From Blastococcus sp. CPCC 205250 (GTDB lineage: Bacteria > Actinomycetota > Actinomycetes > Mycobacteriales > Geodermatophilaceae), in NCBI RefSeq assembly GCF_019799925.1, contig NZ_JABGCG010000002.1:310001-374000 (forward strand): DNA of 64,000 bases, given 5' to 3'. The position numbers and the translations under genes were made by a program. Under the pieces are notes generated by a model. It was not told where the DNA came from. It did no database searches and was given only the letters and a program-made list of their open reading frames with translations. Within the stretch, counting starts at the first letter, position 1; each line of letters begins with the position of its first letter. Below, in pieces: positions 8,318 to 16,693 of the stretch.

Positions 8318-9394
8318 CCCAGCGGCTCCCGTGGCCCCGTCGGGCTCCGGGGCGGCGTGGTACCCGGCCACCCGGCCGGGCTCGAACGACCCGCGGTCGG
8401 TGGCGATCCGCGTCACGAACTCCGGCGGGGTGATGTCGAAGGCCGGGTAGTGACCGCGCTGCACCAGCGGGGAGGCCGAGCGGACGCCCAGCACCGACAG
8501 CACCTCGTCGCCGTCCCGCTCCTCGATCTCGACGTCCGCGCCGGTCGGCGCCTGCGGATCGGGCGCCTGGACCATCGCGTAGAAGGGCACGCCGAAGGCG
8601 TGCGCGGCCACGGCGTGGCCCAGCGTGCCCACCTTGTTGATCACGGAGCCGTCCATCGCCACGCGGTCGGCGGCGGTGACCAGCGCGTCGACCTGGCCGA
8701 GCGTCGAGTTGGGCGCCAGCACGGCGGCGGCCATCCCGTCGGTGATGAGGGCGACCTCCTGGCCCATCTCGACGAGGGTGTGCGCGGTGAGCCGGGCGCC
8801 CTGCAGGTAGGGCCGGGTCTCGGTGGCGACCCAGGTGTATCGGCGGCCCGCGGCGTCGGCCGCGCGGACCAGCTCGATGAGGTAGGCGTCGGCCCAGCAG
8901 TGGGTGAGCACCCGTGCGCCGTCGGGCACGAGCGCGGCCGCGTGCGCGGCCATGGCGGCGCTGCGGGCGCGGTACCCGGCGTCCAGTGCCGCGGCGCCGG
9001 CCGCGACGGCCTCGGCCAGCTCACCGGCGGTGCGGGCACCGGCGACGTCCGGGCGGACCAGCAGGTCGGCCACGGCGTCGCGGACGGCGTTGTTGGTCGG
9101 GCGGGCGCCGGTGAGGACCGAGCCGGCCGCCAGCAGCGCGGCACGGGCCTCGTCGACGGGACGGTCGGCGTGCTGGCGGGCGTCCAGCGCCATACCGGCC
9201 AGCGCGGCGTAGAAGGGCCCCGAGCTCTGGGTGACCATCGCGCGGATCGCCTCGGCCACCTCGACGGCGTCGCGGGCCAGGACCCACTCCTCGCGCGCGG
9301 GGAAGACCCGGCGGTCGAGGATGCGGACGCCGTCGTCGGTGAGCCGGACGCTGTCGTCGAGCACCGGCCGCGGGAGGGTGGAGGAGACGGTCAC
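8315..9394 (-). CDS. mtnA: 5-methylthioribose-1-phosphate isomerase (divergent MtnA)
   Basis: Isomerises MTR-1-phosphate to methylthioribulose-1-phosphate; eIF2B-alpha/MtnA-like fold, 359 residues. Conserved landmarks are GARPTNNAV, VLTHC with the catalytic Cys166, ETRPYLQGARLTA, ITDGMAA and an ADRV...INKVGT stretch with the catalytic Asp243. It departs from textbook MtnA after the cysteine: THCWADAYLIELVRAA replaces the usual HCN-G-LAT-GYGTA stretch. Its place beside mtnK, mtnC and mtnB supports MTR-1-P as substrate, although related ribose-1,5-bisphosphate isomerases share the fold. It starts with GTG, 94 bp after the second mtnK. Confidence 0.85.
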   Translation of the reverse strand: MTVSSTLPRPVLDDSVRLTDDGVRILDRRVFPAREEWVLARDAVEVAEAIRAMVTQSSGPFYAALAGMALDARQHADRPVDEARAALLAAGSVLTGARPTNNAVRDAVADLLVRPDVAGARTAGELAEAVAAGAAALDAGYRARSAAMAAHAAALVPDGARVLTHCWADAYLIELVRAADAAGRRYTWVATETRPYLQGARLTAHTLVEMGQEVALITDGMAAAVLAPNSTLGQVDALVTAADRVAMDGSVINKVGTLGHAVAAHAFGVPFYAMVQAPDPQAPTGADVEIEERDGDEVLSVLGVRSASPLVQRGHYPAFDITPPEFVTRIATDRGSFEPGRVAGYHAAPEPDGATGAAG

Positions 9395-9400
9395 GCCCCC

Positions 9401-9406
9401 ATCGTC
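9401..9406 (-). promoter_or_regulatory. -10-like GACGAT before mtnA
   Basis: On the minus strand the hexamer is followed by 6 nt and then the mtnA GTG. This suggests a leaderless internal promoter for mtnACB within the 94-bp gap after mtnK2. Confidence 0.4.
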
Positions 9407-9488
9407 CCCCGCCGCGCACGGGCACCGTGCGCGGCCTGCCCGTCCCGGCGGCGGGACCGGCCCGGACCGCGCACCGACGGGGGCGCCG

Positions 9489-10667
9489 TCAGGCGACGAG
9501 CGTGGCCACCGCGGCGGGGTCGGGGGCGCCGGTCGCGTCCCGGAACGCCGCCCGGTCCAGCAGCAGCGTGCGCGCGGCCCGCAGCACCACCGCGCTCGCC
9601 GGACCGGGATCGGGCAGCGTCTCGAGGTCCGCGGCGTGCGAGTAGCCGGCGACGCGGCGGACCATCTCCACGCCGGCGAACCCCAGGGTGTCGTCCCACA
9701 CCGAGGCCAGGTGGCGGGCCAGCCACCCGTCGTCCAGGAAGGTGTCGACCCGGTCGGGCCAGCCGGCGTGCCAGGCCGCCGTGAAGGCCGCCCACAGCAC
9801 CCCCGCCTGGCCGGCCCGGTCGGCGGCCTCGGCGGCGTCGCCGAGGGCGGCGCTGCGCGCGGCGGCGACCAGCGCGTTGGCCATGTACAGCCCGAGGTCC
9901 AGGCCGATCGGCCCGACGACGGCGAACTCCGGGTCGATGACCCGCACCACCGCGGCGCCGTCCCGCTCCCCCACCATGACGCTGCCCGAGTGCAGGTCGC
10001 CGTGCACGAGCCCCTCGGCGCGCGAGCCGAACGCCGCCCGGAGCAGCGACACCTCGGTCCGCACCGCCGGGTCGGCCCGCAGTGCGGCGACCTCGTCGTC
10101 CAGGAGCGGGGCGTTGCCGTTGTGCTCGGAGGACAGGAACGGTTCCGACAGCAGGTACTGCTCGGTGACCGCGGCCAGCACCGGGTTGACCGAGGCGGCG
10201 AGCAGCGCGGCGCGGTCGGCGGCCGGGGCGCCGGCCACGCTGGTGGCGAAGGTGACCCGGCCGACGAGGTCGCCGACCTGGCGGGAGGTGTCGCCGAAGC
10301 CCGCGCCGCCGGTGAGCGCGGTGCGCAGCACGGTGAGGTCGGAGAGGTCCTCCATGGTGAAGGCGAACCGCTCGGGGTCGACGTCGAGCACGGCGGGGGT
10401 CTGCTCGGGCGCGAAACGGGCGAAGGTCGCCAGCGCCCGCACCTCGACCATCGCCCGCTCCGGGCTCATCGGCGCCGAGGGGCCCAGCGCCCGGATCCAC
10501 GGCGGCGCCTGCTTGACCGCGACGCTGCGACCGGCGCCCGCGGCGACGAAGACGCGGTTCATGTTGCCGTCGCCGACCTCGCGCACCGTCCCGGTGCTGC
10601 CGGCGGGCACGACGCCGCGGCCTACGAGGTAGGCCCAGACGTCGCCGGGCTCCAGCACGGTCGTCAT
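9489..10667 (-). CDS. mtnK: 5-methylthioribose kinase (copy 2)
   Basis: A 392-residue paralogue of the kinase at 5663-6901, with the same fold and motifs: GDGNMNRVFVA, VAVKQAPPWIR, MEDLSDL, catalytic LVHGDLHSGSVMV, metal-binding VIDPEFAVVGPIGLDLG and the C-terminal YSHAADLETLP. The two copies are clearly diverged (many substitutions throughout), so this is not a fresh duplication. The ATG overlaps the stop of the nucleoside hydrolase gene (ATGA). That places it as the kinase for MTR released inside the cell by the hydrolase, while copy 1 would serve imported MTR; this division of labour is inference. Confidence 0.9.
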   Translation of the reverse strand: MTTVLEPGDVWAYLVGRGVVPAGSTGTVREVGDGNMNRVFVAAGAGRSVAVKQAPPWIRALGPSAPMSPERAMVEVRALATFARFAPEQTPAVLDVDPERFAFTMEDLSDLTVLRTALTGGAGFGDTSRQVGDLVGRVTFATSVAGAPAADRAALLAASVNPVLAAVTEQYLLSEPFLSSEHNGNAPLLDDEVAALRADPAVRTEVSLLRAAFGSRAEGLVHGDLHSGSVMVGERDGAAVVRVIDPEFAVVGPIGLDLGLYMANALVAAARSAALGDAAEAADRAGQAGVLWAAFTAAWHAGWPDRVDTFLDDGWLARHLASVWDDTLGFAGVEMVRRVAGYSHAADLETLPDPGPASAVVLRAARTLLLDRAAFRDATGAPDPAAVATLVA

Positions 10668-11680
10668 CGCGCCCCGGTCCCCCGCACGCCCGCCAGGACC
10701 CCGACGAAGTCGGCCAGGAAGCCCTCGACGTCCACCCCGGTCACCACCGTGGTGGGCGGCGCGGTGCGCGCCTCCTCCTGCGCGAAGGGCACCGGCAGCC
10801 CCTCGGCGGTGCGCAGCAGGTGGGCGCGGGAGAGCAGCCCGTCGGGCACGACGCCGACCGGACCGTCGACGGAGGAGGTGATCCAGCGGGGCTCGACGAG
10901 CAGCCCGGCGGCCAGGCCGTCCCACGCCGGGGAGACCCGGCGGCCCCACGCGTACTGGTAGAAGTCCATGTAGGACTCCAGGACGGCGGCGCAGAACTCC
11001 CCCACCGGGGTCCCGCTGCGGTGCAGCACCTGGACGGCGGCCTCGTCGATGACCGTCTGCCCGCCGACGTTCACGCCCACCATGACCAGCTCGCTGCGCG
11101 GGGCGGCGAACACCGCGCGGGCGGCGGCCGGGTCGTTGGCGACGTTGGCGTCGACGGTCTGGGTGACCCCGAGCGGCGGGAACGGCCCGGAGCCGCCCAT
11201 CAGCACGGTGGACCGGAACTTCGTGAGCACCAGCGGGTCGAGCTCCAGCGCCAGGGCGACGTTGCTCAGCGGGCCCAGCGGCAGCAGGTCGTACTCCCCC
11301 GGCGCCGAGTTCGCGAGCTCCACCAGGTACTCCGCGGAGCTCTGGGCGACGACCTCCGGGACGGACCGGTCCAGGCCGAGGTCGCCCATGCCGTCGGCGC
11401 CGTGCACGTAGGGCGCCAGGTGCCCCGGGCGGCCGTCGACCGGCCCCGCGGCCCCGGCGGCGACGGGCACCGACTCCAGGCCCGCGAGCCGCTGCACGTA
11501 GCCGATGTTGAGCAGGGCGTCGTCGACCGAGCAGTTGCCGTAGACCGACGTGATCGCGCTGATCTCGACGTCGGGCCGCCCGGCCAGCCAGAGCAGGGCC
11601 AGCGCGTCGTCGATGCCGGTGTCGGTGTCGACGACGACCTTCAGCGGCCCGGACCGCGGCGGGGTGGACGGGGCGGTCAA
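10664..11680 (-). CDS. Inosine/uridine-type nucleoside hydrolase, possible MTA nucleosidase
   Basis: A 338-residue nucleoside hydrolase with the calcium-binding N-terminal motif VVVDTDTGIDDALAL (Asp18, Asp20, Asp24, Asp25), the VYGN stretch, a LLPLGPLSNVALAL strand, VLMGGSGPFPPLGV and DANVANDPAAAR. Members split the N-glycosidic bond of nucleosides. It sits between a BMP-family nucleoside importer and an MTR kinase, with start/stop overlaps on both sides (TTGA and ATGA). The coherent reading is hydrolysis of imported methylthioadenosine to adenine and MTR. No MTA phosphorylase or MtnN-type nucleosidase is in the window. Substrate is inference. The start is TTG unless an internal codon is used. 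Confidence 0.8.
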   Translation of the reverse strand: MTAPSTPPRSGPLKVVVDTDTGIDDALALLWLAGRPDVEISAITSVYGNCSVDDALLNIGYVQRLAGLESVPVAAGAAGPVDGRPGHLAPYVHGADGMGDLGLDRSVPEVVAQSSAEYLVELANSAPGEYDLLPLGPLSNVALALELDPLVLTKFRSTVLMGGSGPFPPLGVTQTVDANVANDPAAARAVFAAPRSELVMVGVNVGGQTVIDEAAVQVLHRSGTPVGEFCAAVLESYMDFYQYAWGRRVSPAWDGLAAGLLVEPRWITSSVDGPVGVVPDGLLSRAHLLRTAEGLPVPFAQEEARTAPPTTVVTGVDVEGFLADFVGVLAGVRGTGAR

Positions 11681-12636
11681 CGGGTCTCCTCGGGGTGGAT
11701 GACGGCCTCGGGGTGGGCGGCGTTCTCGGCGGCCAGCGGGTCCGCGGCGCTCAGCCGGCGGCGCACCCGGATCCGGGAGAGGACCAGCACCACCAGCGTG
11801 ACCAGGTACGGGGCGGCGTCGGTGAGCTGCTGCGGCAGGCCGATGCCCTGCAGTCGGAAGCCCCAGGCCTCCGCGGCGCCGAACAGCAGGCACGCCCCGA
11901 GGACCCACAGCGGCCGGTTGACCGCCAGCATCACCGCGGCCACGGCGACCCAGCCGCGGCCGGCGGTCATGTTCTCGGTGAAGGCGGTGACGGTGCCCAG
12001 CGACAGCTGCGCCCCGCCCAGCCCGCACAGCGCGCCGGCGACGACCACAGTGGCCATCTGGTAGCGCGTGACGGGCACGCCGAGGCTCGTCGCGGCCTCG
12101 GGGTGCTCCCCCACCCCGCGCAGCCGCAGGCCGACCGAGGTGCGCGCGAGCCACAGCGACAGCGCGACGGCCAGCACGACCGCGACCGGCACCAGCACGG
12201 TCGCCCGGCCGAGGACGGCGCCCAGCACCGGGACCCCGTCGATCGCGTCGAGGTCCGGCAGGCCCTGGAGCCCGGCCGGCGCGAAGGTGCCGGTGGCGTC
12301 CAGCGCCTCGCGCATGATGAAGCCGGTCAGCCCCAGGGCCAGCAGGTTCATCCCGACGGCGACGATGATCGGGTCGGCCCGCCAGGCGACGGCGCCGACG
12401 GCGAGCACGAAGCTGAACACCGCGGTCGAGACGACGGCGGCCAGCACGCCCAGCCACGGGCTGCCGCTCCACCAGCTGACCGCCACCGCGGCGAACGCGC
12501 CGCAGAGCAGCTGCCCCTCGAGCGCGATGTTGAAGACACCGGCCCGGCCGCACAGGGCCCCGCCGAGCGCGGCGTACAGCACCGGCGCGGCCGAGGTCAG
12601 GACGGCGGCGACGAACGCCAGGTTGAGCACGTCCAC
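11677..12636 (-). CDS. BMP-family nucleoside ABC transporter permease (second subunit)
   Basis: A 319-residue permease of the branched-chain-like group used by purine-nucleoside importers (NupQ-like). About eight hydrophobic segments are seen. The family motif GRAGVFNIALEGQLLCGAFAAV is near the N-terminus and GVGEHPEAATSLGVPV marks the cytoplasmic coupling loop. The GTG start is 1 bp from the end of the partner permease, and the stop overlaps the hydrolase start. It forms the membrane pore together with the product of 12638-13708. Confidence 0.87.
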   Translation of the reverse strand: MDVLNLAFVAAVLTSAAPVLYAALGGALCGRAGVFNIALEGQLLCGAFAAVAVSWWSGSPWLGVLAAVVSTAVFSFVLAVGAVAWRADPIIVAVGMNLLALGLTGFIMREALDATGTFAPAGLQGLPDLDAIDGVPVLGAVLGRATVLVPVAVVLAVALSLWLARTSVGLRLRGVGEHPEAATSLGVPVTRYQMATVVVAGALCGLGGAQLSLGTVTAFTENMTAGRGWVAVAAVMLAVNRPLWVLGACLLFGAAEAWGFRLQGIGLPQQLTDAAPYLVTLVVLVLSRIRVRRRLSAADPLAAENAAHPEAVIHPEETR

Positions 12637-12637
12637 G

Positions 12638-13708
12638 TCAGGCCCTCCCCCCGGCCGCGCGGCGGGCGCGGGCGGCCATCCAACGGGCGGCGAGCACCCG
12701 CAGCGCCAGGACGAGGATGACGACCGCCTGGAGCACCTGCCCGAGCTGACGCGGCACGTCGACGTCGCGCTCCATCCCGGCCGCGCCCACCGACAGGATG
12801 GTGAACAGCGCGGCGGTGACCGGCAGCAGCGCGGGCCGCCCACCGGCCAGGAGCGCGGCGGCCACCCCGGCGAAGGTGTAGCCGGGCGCGGTCAGGGCGT
12901 CGTCGATGAAGCGGAACGGCTGGCTCATGACGATCACGGCGCCGGCCAGCCCGGCGACGGCGCCCGCGGCGGCCAGCGTGCCCAGCGTCAGCCGGGGCAC
13001 CGACAGCCCCCCGTAGGCGGCGAAGCCCCGGTTGGCGCCCGCGACGCGGATCTCGTAGCCGACCGGCGTCCGGGCGTCGACGTAGACGGTGACCAGCAGG
13101 ACGGCGAGCACCAGCACCAGGCCGACGTTGGTGTAGCTCATGCCGGGGAAGGCCGGCAGGTGCGCGGCGTCGGGCAGCCGCGGCGTCTGCGGGACCGGCG
13201 ACCCCTCCTCGGCCAGCGGGAAGCGCACGAGGTAGGAGGCCAGGGCGACCATCGGGGTGCTGAGCAGCAGCGTGGAGATGATCACCGGCACCCCGGCCCG
13301 CGTGGACAGCGGCGCGGAGACCGAGGCGAGCGCGCCGCCGGCCAGGGCACCGGCGAGCACGCACGCCGGCAGCAGGAGCACGGCCGGTCCGGGCAGGTAC
13401 AGGGCCACCGCGGCCGCGGCGATCCCGCCGGCGACCAGCTGGCCGTCGCCGCCGAGGTTGTACTCCCCCATCCGCGCCGGGATGGCGAAGGCCAGCGACA
13501 TCGCCAGGATCGCGGTGAACCCGGCGACGGCGAAGTCGATGTTGCTGACGCTCAGCGCGCCCCGGAACATCGCGTCGTAGCCGCGCAGGGGGTCCACCCC
13601 GGCGGCCAGCATGACCAGGGCGCCCACGAGGGCGGCCACGGCGACGGCGCCGAGCGGCACGAGGGCGGCGGGCGCGCCCAGGCGCAGCCGCTGTGCGAGC
13701 GCACTCAC
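12638..13708 (-). CDS. BMP-family nucleoside ABC transporter permease (first subunit)
   Basis: A 356-residue NupP-like permease. After a short cytoplasmic N-terminus come about eight to ten hydrophobic segments, with the GEYNLGGDGQLVAGGIAAAAV motif matching the GxxNIGxxGQ signature and an ANRGFAAYGGLSV coupling loop. The GTG start overlaps the ATPase stop (GTGA). A heterodimer with the following permease is expected. Confidence 0.87.
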   Translation of the reverse strand: MSALAQRLRLGAPAALVPLGAVAVAALVGALVMLAAGVDPLRGYDAMFRGALSVSNIDFAVAGFTAILAMSLAFAIPARMGEYNLGGDGQLVAGGIAAAAVALYLPGPAVLLLPACVLAGALAGGALASVSAPLSTRAGVPVIISTLLLSTPMVALASYLVRFPLAEEGSPVPQTPRLPDAAHLPAFPGMSYTNVGLVLVLAVLLVTVYVDARTPVGYEIRVAGANRGFAAYGGLSVPRLTLGTLAAAGAVAGLAGAVIVMSQPFRFIDDALTAPGYTFAGVAAALLAGGRPALLPVTAALFTILSVGAAGMERDVDVPRQLGQVLQAVVILVLALRVLAARWMAARARRAAGGRA

Positions 13709-15291
13709 CGCGCCGCTCCCCCACCCGTCGTCGTGCCGGCCGCGTGCGCCCCGCCGCCGTGGACCATCGCCGCGCCGAGCACCTCCTCGGTGGCGTCCGC
13801 GGCGTCCAGCTCCGCCGTCACCGCGCCGTCCAGCATGACCAGCACCCGGTCCGCGAGCGCCCGCAGCTCGCTGATCTCGTAGGAGACGAGCAGCACCGCG
13901 CCGCCCCGGGCGCGGTAGTCCAGCAGCAGCCGGTGGATCTCCTCCCCCGCGCCGACGTCGACGCCCTGCGTGGGCTGCTCGACGACCAGCAGCGCCGCCT
14001 CGTGGTGCAGCTCGCGGGCCAGCACCACCTTCTGGGCGTTGCCGCCCGACAGCGAGCTCAGCGGCACCGCGACGCCGGCGGTCTTCACGCCCAGCCGGCG
14101 GACCAGGTCGGCGGCCTGCGCGCGCACCGCCCGCGGGGACAGCCGCCCCCGGCGGCCGATCGGCGGGGTGCGGTGGTGGCCCAGCGCCAGGTTGTCCGCG
14201 ACCGACAGCGCGGCGGCGGTGCCGACCCCGGGCCGGTCCTCGGGCACGTAGGCGATCCCCAGGCCGCGGCGCTCGCGGACACCGAGGCCGGCGAGGTCGC
14301 GGCCGCGCAGCCGCACGGTGCCGGCCTGCGCGGTGCGCAGCCCCACGACGGCCTCGACCAGCTCCCGCTGGCCGTTGCCCGAGACGCCGGCGATGCCGAC
14401 GACCTCGCCGGGGGAGACCCGCAGCGAGACGTCCTGCACGCGGCTGGCGCCGGGCGCGGCCGGCATGCGGACGCCGGAGACCTCCAGCACCGGCTCGCCC
14501 GACACCGCGCCGCGCGGGTTGACCGCCGGGACCAGCCCGCGGCCGATCATCGCCTCGACGACCTCGCCGGCGGTGGTCTGCGCGGTGGTCAGCCGGGCGG
14601 TGACGACGCCGTCGCGGAGCACGGTCACCCGGTCGGTCGCCTCGAGCACCTCGCGGACCTTGTGGGTGACCAGGGCGACCGTCGTCCCCTGCTCGGCCAT
14701 CCGCCGGACGACGACGAACAGCGAGTCGACCTCGCCGGGGGTGAGCACGGCGGTGGGCTCGTCGAGGATGAGCACCTCGGCCTGCCGGTGCAGCGCCTTG
14801 AGGATCTCCACCCGCTGCCGGACGCCGAGGGGCAGGGTGTCGACGCGGGCGGTGGGGTCGACGTCGAGGCCGATGCGGGCCGAGAGCTCCTCCACCCGCC
14901 GCTCGGCGGCGCTCCGGTCGACCAGGCCGAAGCGGGCCGGCTCCGCGCGGTAGACGACGTTCTCGGCCACGGTCAGCGAGCCGAAGAGGCGGAAGTTCTG
15001 GTGGACCATGCCGAGCCCCGCGGCGATGGCGTCCAGCGGGGAGGACAGCCGCACCTCGCGGCCGTCGCGCAGCACCTGGCCGGCGTCGGGCCGGTGCAGG
15101 CCGTAGAGCACCGACATGAGCGTGGACTTGCCGGCGCCGTTCTCCCCGACGACGGCGTGCACGGTGCCCCGCTCGAGCACGAGGTCCACGCCGTCGACGG
15201 CGAGGACCGGGCCGAAGCGCTTGGTGATGCCGCGCAGCTCGGCCGCGGGGGGAGCCCCCGCGGCCGAGCGCGCTGCCGTGCCGTCGGTCAT
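13705..15291 (-). CDS. BMP-family nucleoside ABC transporter ATP-binding protein
   Basis: NupO-like double ATPase of 528 residues. Domain one: Walker A GENGAGKST (49-57), MVHQNFRLF Q-loop, Walker B EVLILDEPTAVL. Domain two: GVSGNGQRE in place of a full Walker A, LSGGNAQKVVLARELHHE and ALLVVEQPTQGVDVG. The degenerate second P-loop is normal in this family. The ATG overlaps the stop of the binding-protein gene. It powers uptake of a nucleoside, most likely MTA in this context. Confidence 0.88.
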   Translation of the reverse strand: MTDGTAARSAAGAPPAAELRGITKRFGPVLAVDGVDLVLERGTVHAVVGENGAGKSTLMSVLYGLHRPDAGQVLRDGREVRLSSPLDAIAAGLGMVHQNFRLFGSLTVAENVVYRAEPARFGLVDRSAAERRVEELSARIGLDVDPTARVDTLPLGVRQRVEILKALHRQAEVLILDEPTAVLTPGEVDSLFVVVRRMAEQGTTVALVTHKVREVLEATDRVTVLRDGVVTARLTTAQTTAGEVVEAMIGRGLVPAVNPRGAVSGEPVLEVSGVRMPAAPGASRVQDVSLRVSPGEVVGIAGVSGNGQRELVEAVVGLRTAQAGTVRLRGRDLAGLGVRERRGLGIAYVPEDRPGVGTAAALSVADNLALGHHRTPPIGRRGRLSPRAVRAQAADLVRRLGVKTAGVAVPLSSLSGGNAQKVVLARELHHEAALLVVEQPTQGVDVGAGEEIHRLLLDYRARGGAVLLVSYEISELRALADRVLVMLDGAVTAELDAADATEEVLGAAMVHGGGAHAAGTTTGGGAAR

Positions 15292-16343
15292 CCAGCGGCC
15301 GGGTCGTCCACGGTGATCGTGCCGTCGATGATCTGGTCGCGGACCTGCTCGAGCTGCTCGATGACGTCGGGGCGGTCGGCGATCAGGCACCCGGAGTCGG
15401 CGACGTCGTCGGCGAAGGCGGTCAGGCCCACGCCGTCCTCGGCCAGGCCGTAGACCTGGAAGCCGCCGCTGTCGCCGCCGAGGATGGCCGAGACGGACTC
15501 GGCCAGCGCGACGTCGACGTTCTTCAGCACGTTGTCCACGACCTGGCCGGGGGCCGAGCCGCACTCGTTGACGTCGACGCCGTAGGCCTGGAAGCCGCCG
15601 GCCGCCGCCACCTCGAACGCGCCGACGTTGCTGCCGGACGCGGCCAGGAGCACCTGGTCGGCCCCGCCGTCGGCGAGCACCTGGGCCTGCGCCCCGCCAC
15701 GGGCGGGGTCACCGAACGGGTTGTCGCCGCCGACGAACAGGGGGGTGGAGGCGACCTGCGGGTTCACGCTCTGCGCGCCGGCCAGGAAGGGGTCGACCCA
15801 GCGGCGGATGAACGGGGTGTCCAGAGCGCCGACGACGCCGATGCGGCCGGTCTGGGTGAGCAGCCCGGCCTCGACGCCGGCCAGGTAGGTGGCCTCGTGC
15901 TCGCGGAACGCGGCGCAGGTGACGTTGTCCGGCTGCGGGTCGGGGCAGCCGTCGACGAGCAGGAACTGCTGGTCGGGGTTGTCGGTCGGGACCGTGGCGA
16001 AGGCGTCCTCGAGGGAGAAGGTCAGGCCGACGATGATGTCGGGCTGCTCGCGGACCGCGGCCTCGACGTTCTGCTGGATCGAGGTCGGGTCGTTGCTCTC
16101 GAAGACGTCGAGCTCCAGGCCCTCCTCGTCGGCGACGCGCTCGGCGCCCTCGAGGGCGAGCTCGAGGAAGTTGTTGCCGCCGACGGGGTTCGGCGTGATG
16201 ACGATGATCGAGCCGGCGGAGTCGCCGCCGTCGCCGCCGTCCCCACCCCCCGAGTCGCTGTCGGCGCAGCCGGAGACGCCCACCACCGCCAGGATGGCGG
16301 CGGCGGCCAGCGGGCCGCGGCGTCGGCGGATCAGGTGGGTCAT
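15288..16343 (-). CDS. BMP family (Med/BmpA) nucleoside-binding lipoprotein
   Basis: A 351-residue BMP-domain binding protein. The signal peptide ends in a GVSGCADS lipobox, followed by a Gly/Asp/Ser linker. Family landmarks are IIVITPNPVGGNNFLELALEGAE, DIIVGLTFSLEDA, EATYLAGVEAGLLT, IGVVGALDTPFIRR and the ligand-pocket stretch AYGVDVNECGS. BMP proteins bind purine nucleosides or related compounds. It is the first gene of the nine-gene salvage operon, directly under the SAM riboswitch, which points to a methionine-related nucleoside such as MTA (inference). Confidence 0.87.
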   Translation of the reverse strand: MTHLIRRRRGPLAAAAILAVVGVSGCADSDSGGGDGGDGGDSAGSIIVITPNPVGGNNFLELALEGAERVADEEGLELDVFESNDPTSIQQNVEAAVREQPDIIVGLTFSLEDAFATVPTDNPDQQFLLVDGCPDPQPDNVTCAAFREHEATYLAGVEAGLLTQTGRIGVVGALDTPFIRRWVDPFLAGAQSVNPQVASTPLFVGGDNPFGDPARGGAQAQVLADGGADQVLLAASGSNVGAFEVAAAGGFQAYGVDVNECGSAPGQVVDNVLKNVDVALAESVSAILGGDSGGFQVYGLAEDGVGLTAFADDVADSGCLIADRPDVIEQLEQVRDQIIDGTITVDDPAAG

Positions 16344-16450
16344 CGAGGGGCTCCCTGCGGTGGGCGCCGCCGCGGGTGGCGGCGCGGACGGGGCGATGCC
16401 GCGTCCGGTCCGGCCGGAGGAGGGGGCACGTCGGTCACTCGAGCCCTCCT

Positions 16451-16567
16451 GCGCGTCCTTACCCGGGGAACACGGCATCCAGGTCTGGTCGTCACCCGGA
16501 GCACCCCGCGACGGAGAGGGTTGCCGGCCAGCGAGCCGGGGCTTGGCGCTGGCACTCAGGACCGGCC
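16451..16567 (-). ncRNA. SAM riboswitch of the SAM-I/SAM-IV superclass
   Basis: Read on the minus strand, the element shows the conserved SAM-binding core: GGTCCTGAGTGCCAGCG, then AAGCCCCGGCTCGCTGG, then CCGGCAACCCTC, then GGGGTGCTCCGGGTGACGACC, and a 3' GGGTAAGGACGCG. The stems GCCAGCG/CGCTGGC and GGGTTGCC/GGCAACCC-type contacts and the GGTC/GACC or GTCCT/AGGAC outer helix can be drawn. This matches actinobacterial SAM-IV or SAM-I/IV RNAs; which one I cannot decide. It lies about 110 nt upstream of the BMP lipoprotein start and should repress the salvage operon when SAM is plentiful. Confidence 0.85.
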
Positions 16568-16680
16568 GAGAATCTACACGCGACCCGGGGTCGTCCTCCA
16601 GCCGACCCTGCCCCCCACCGTCCCGCGGGCTGGGACGGCGGTCCACGTACCGGGACGGCGGCCGGAGACCCGACCGGTGG

Positions 16681-16686
16681 GAGACT
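16681..16686 (+). promoter_or_regulatory. -10-like GAGACT before the aminotransferase
   Basis: The hexamer is followed by 7 nt and the GTG start, with no room for a Shine-Dalgarno sequence, suggesting a leaderless transcript. This supports GTG at 16694 as the start. Confidence 0.4.
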
Positions 16687-16693
16687 GGGCGCC

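Larger units (their letters stand above)
16344..16693. other. Divergent regulatory region holding the SAM riboswitch
   Basis: About 350 bases between the BMP lipoprotein (minus) and the aminotransferase (plus). It holds the riboswitch aptamer, then on the minus strand a GC-rich stem (GCGCCGCC with GGCGGCGC, about 16361-16385) just before a GGGAG ribosome-binding stretch, a possible expression platform. The plus-strand promoter of the aminotransferase lies at the other end. No gene is supported. Confidence 0.7.
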
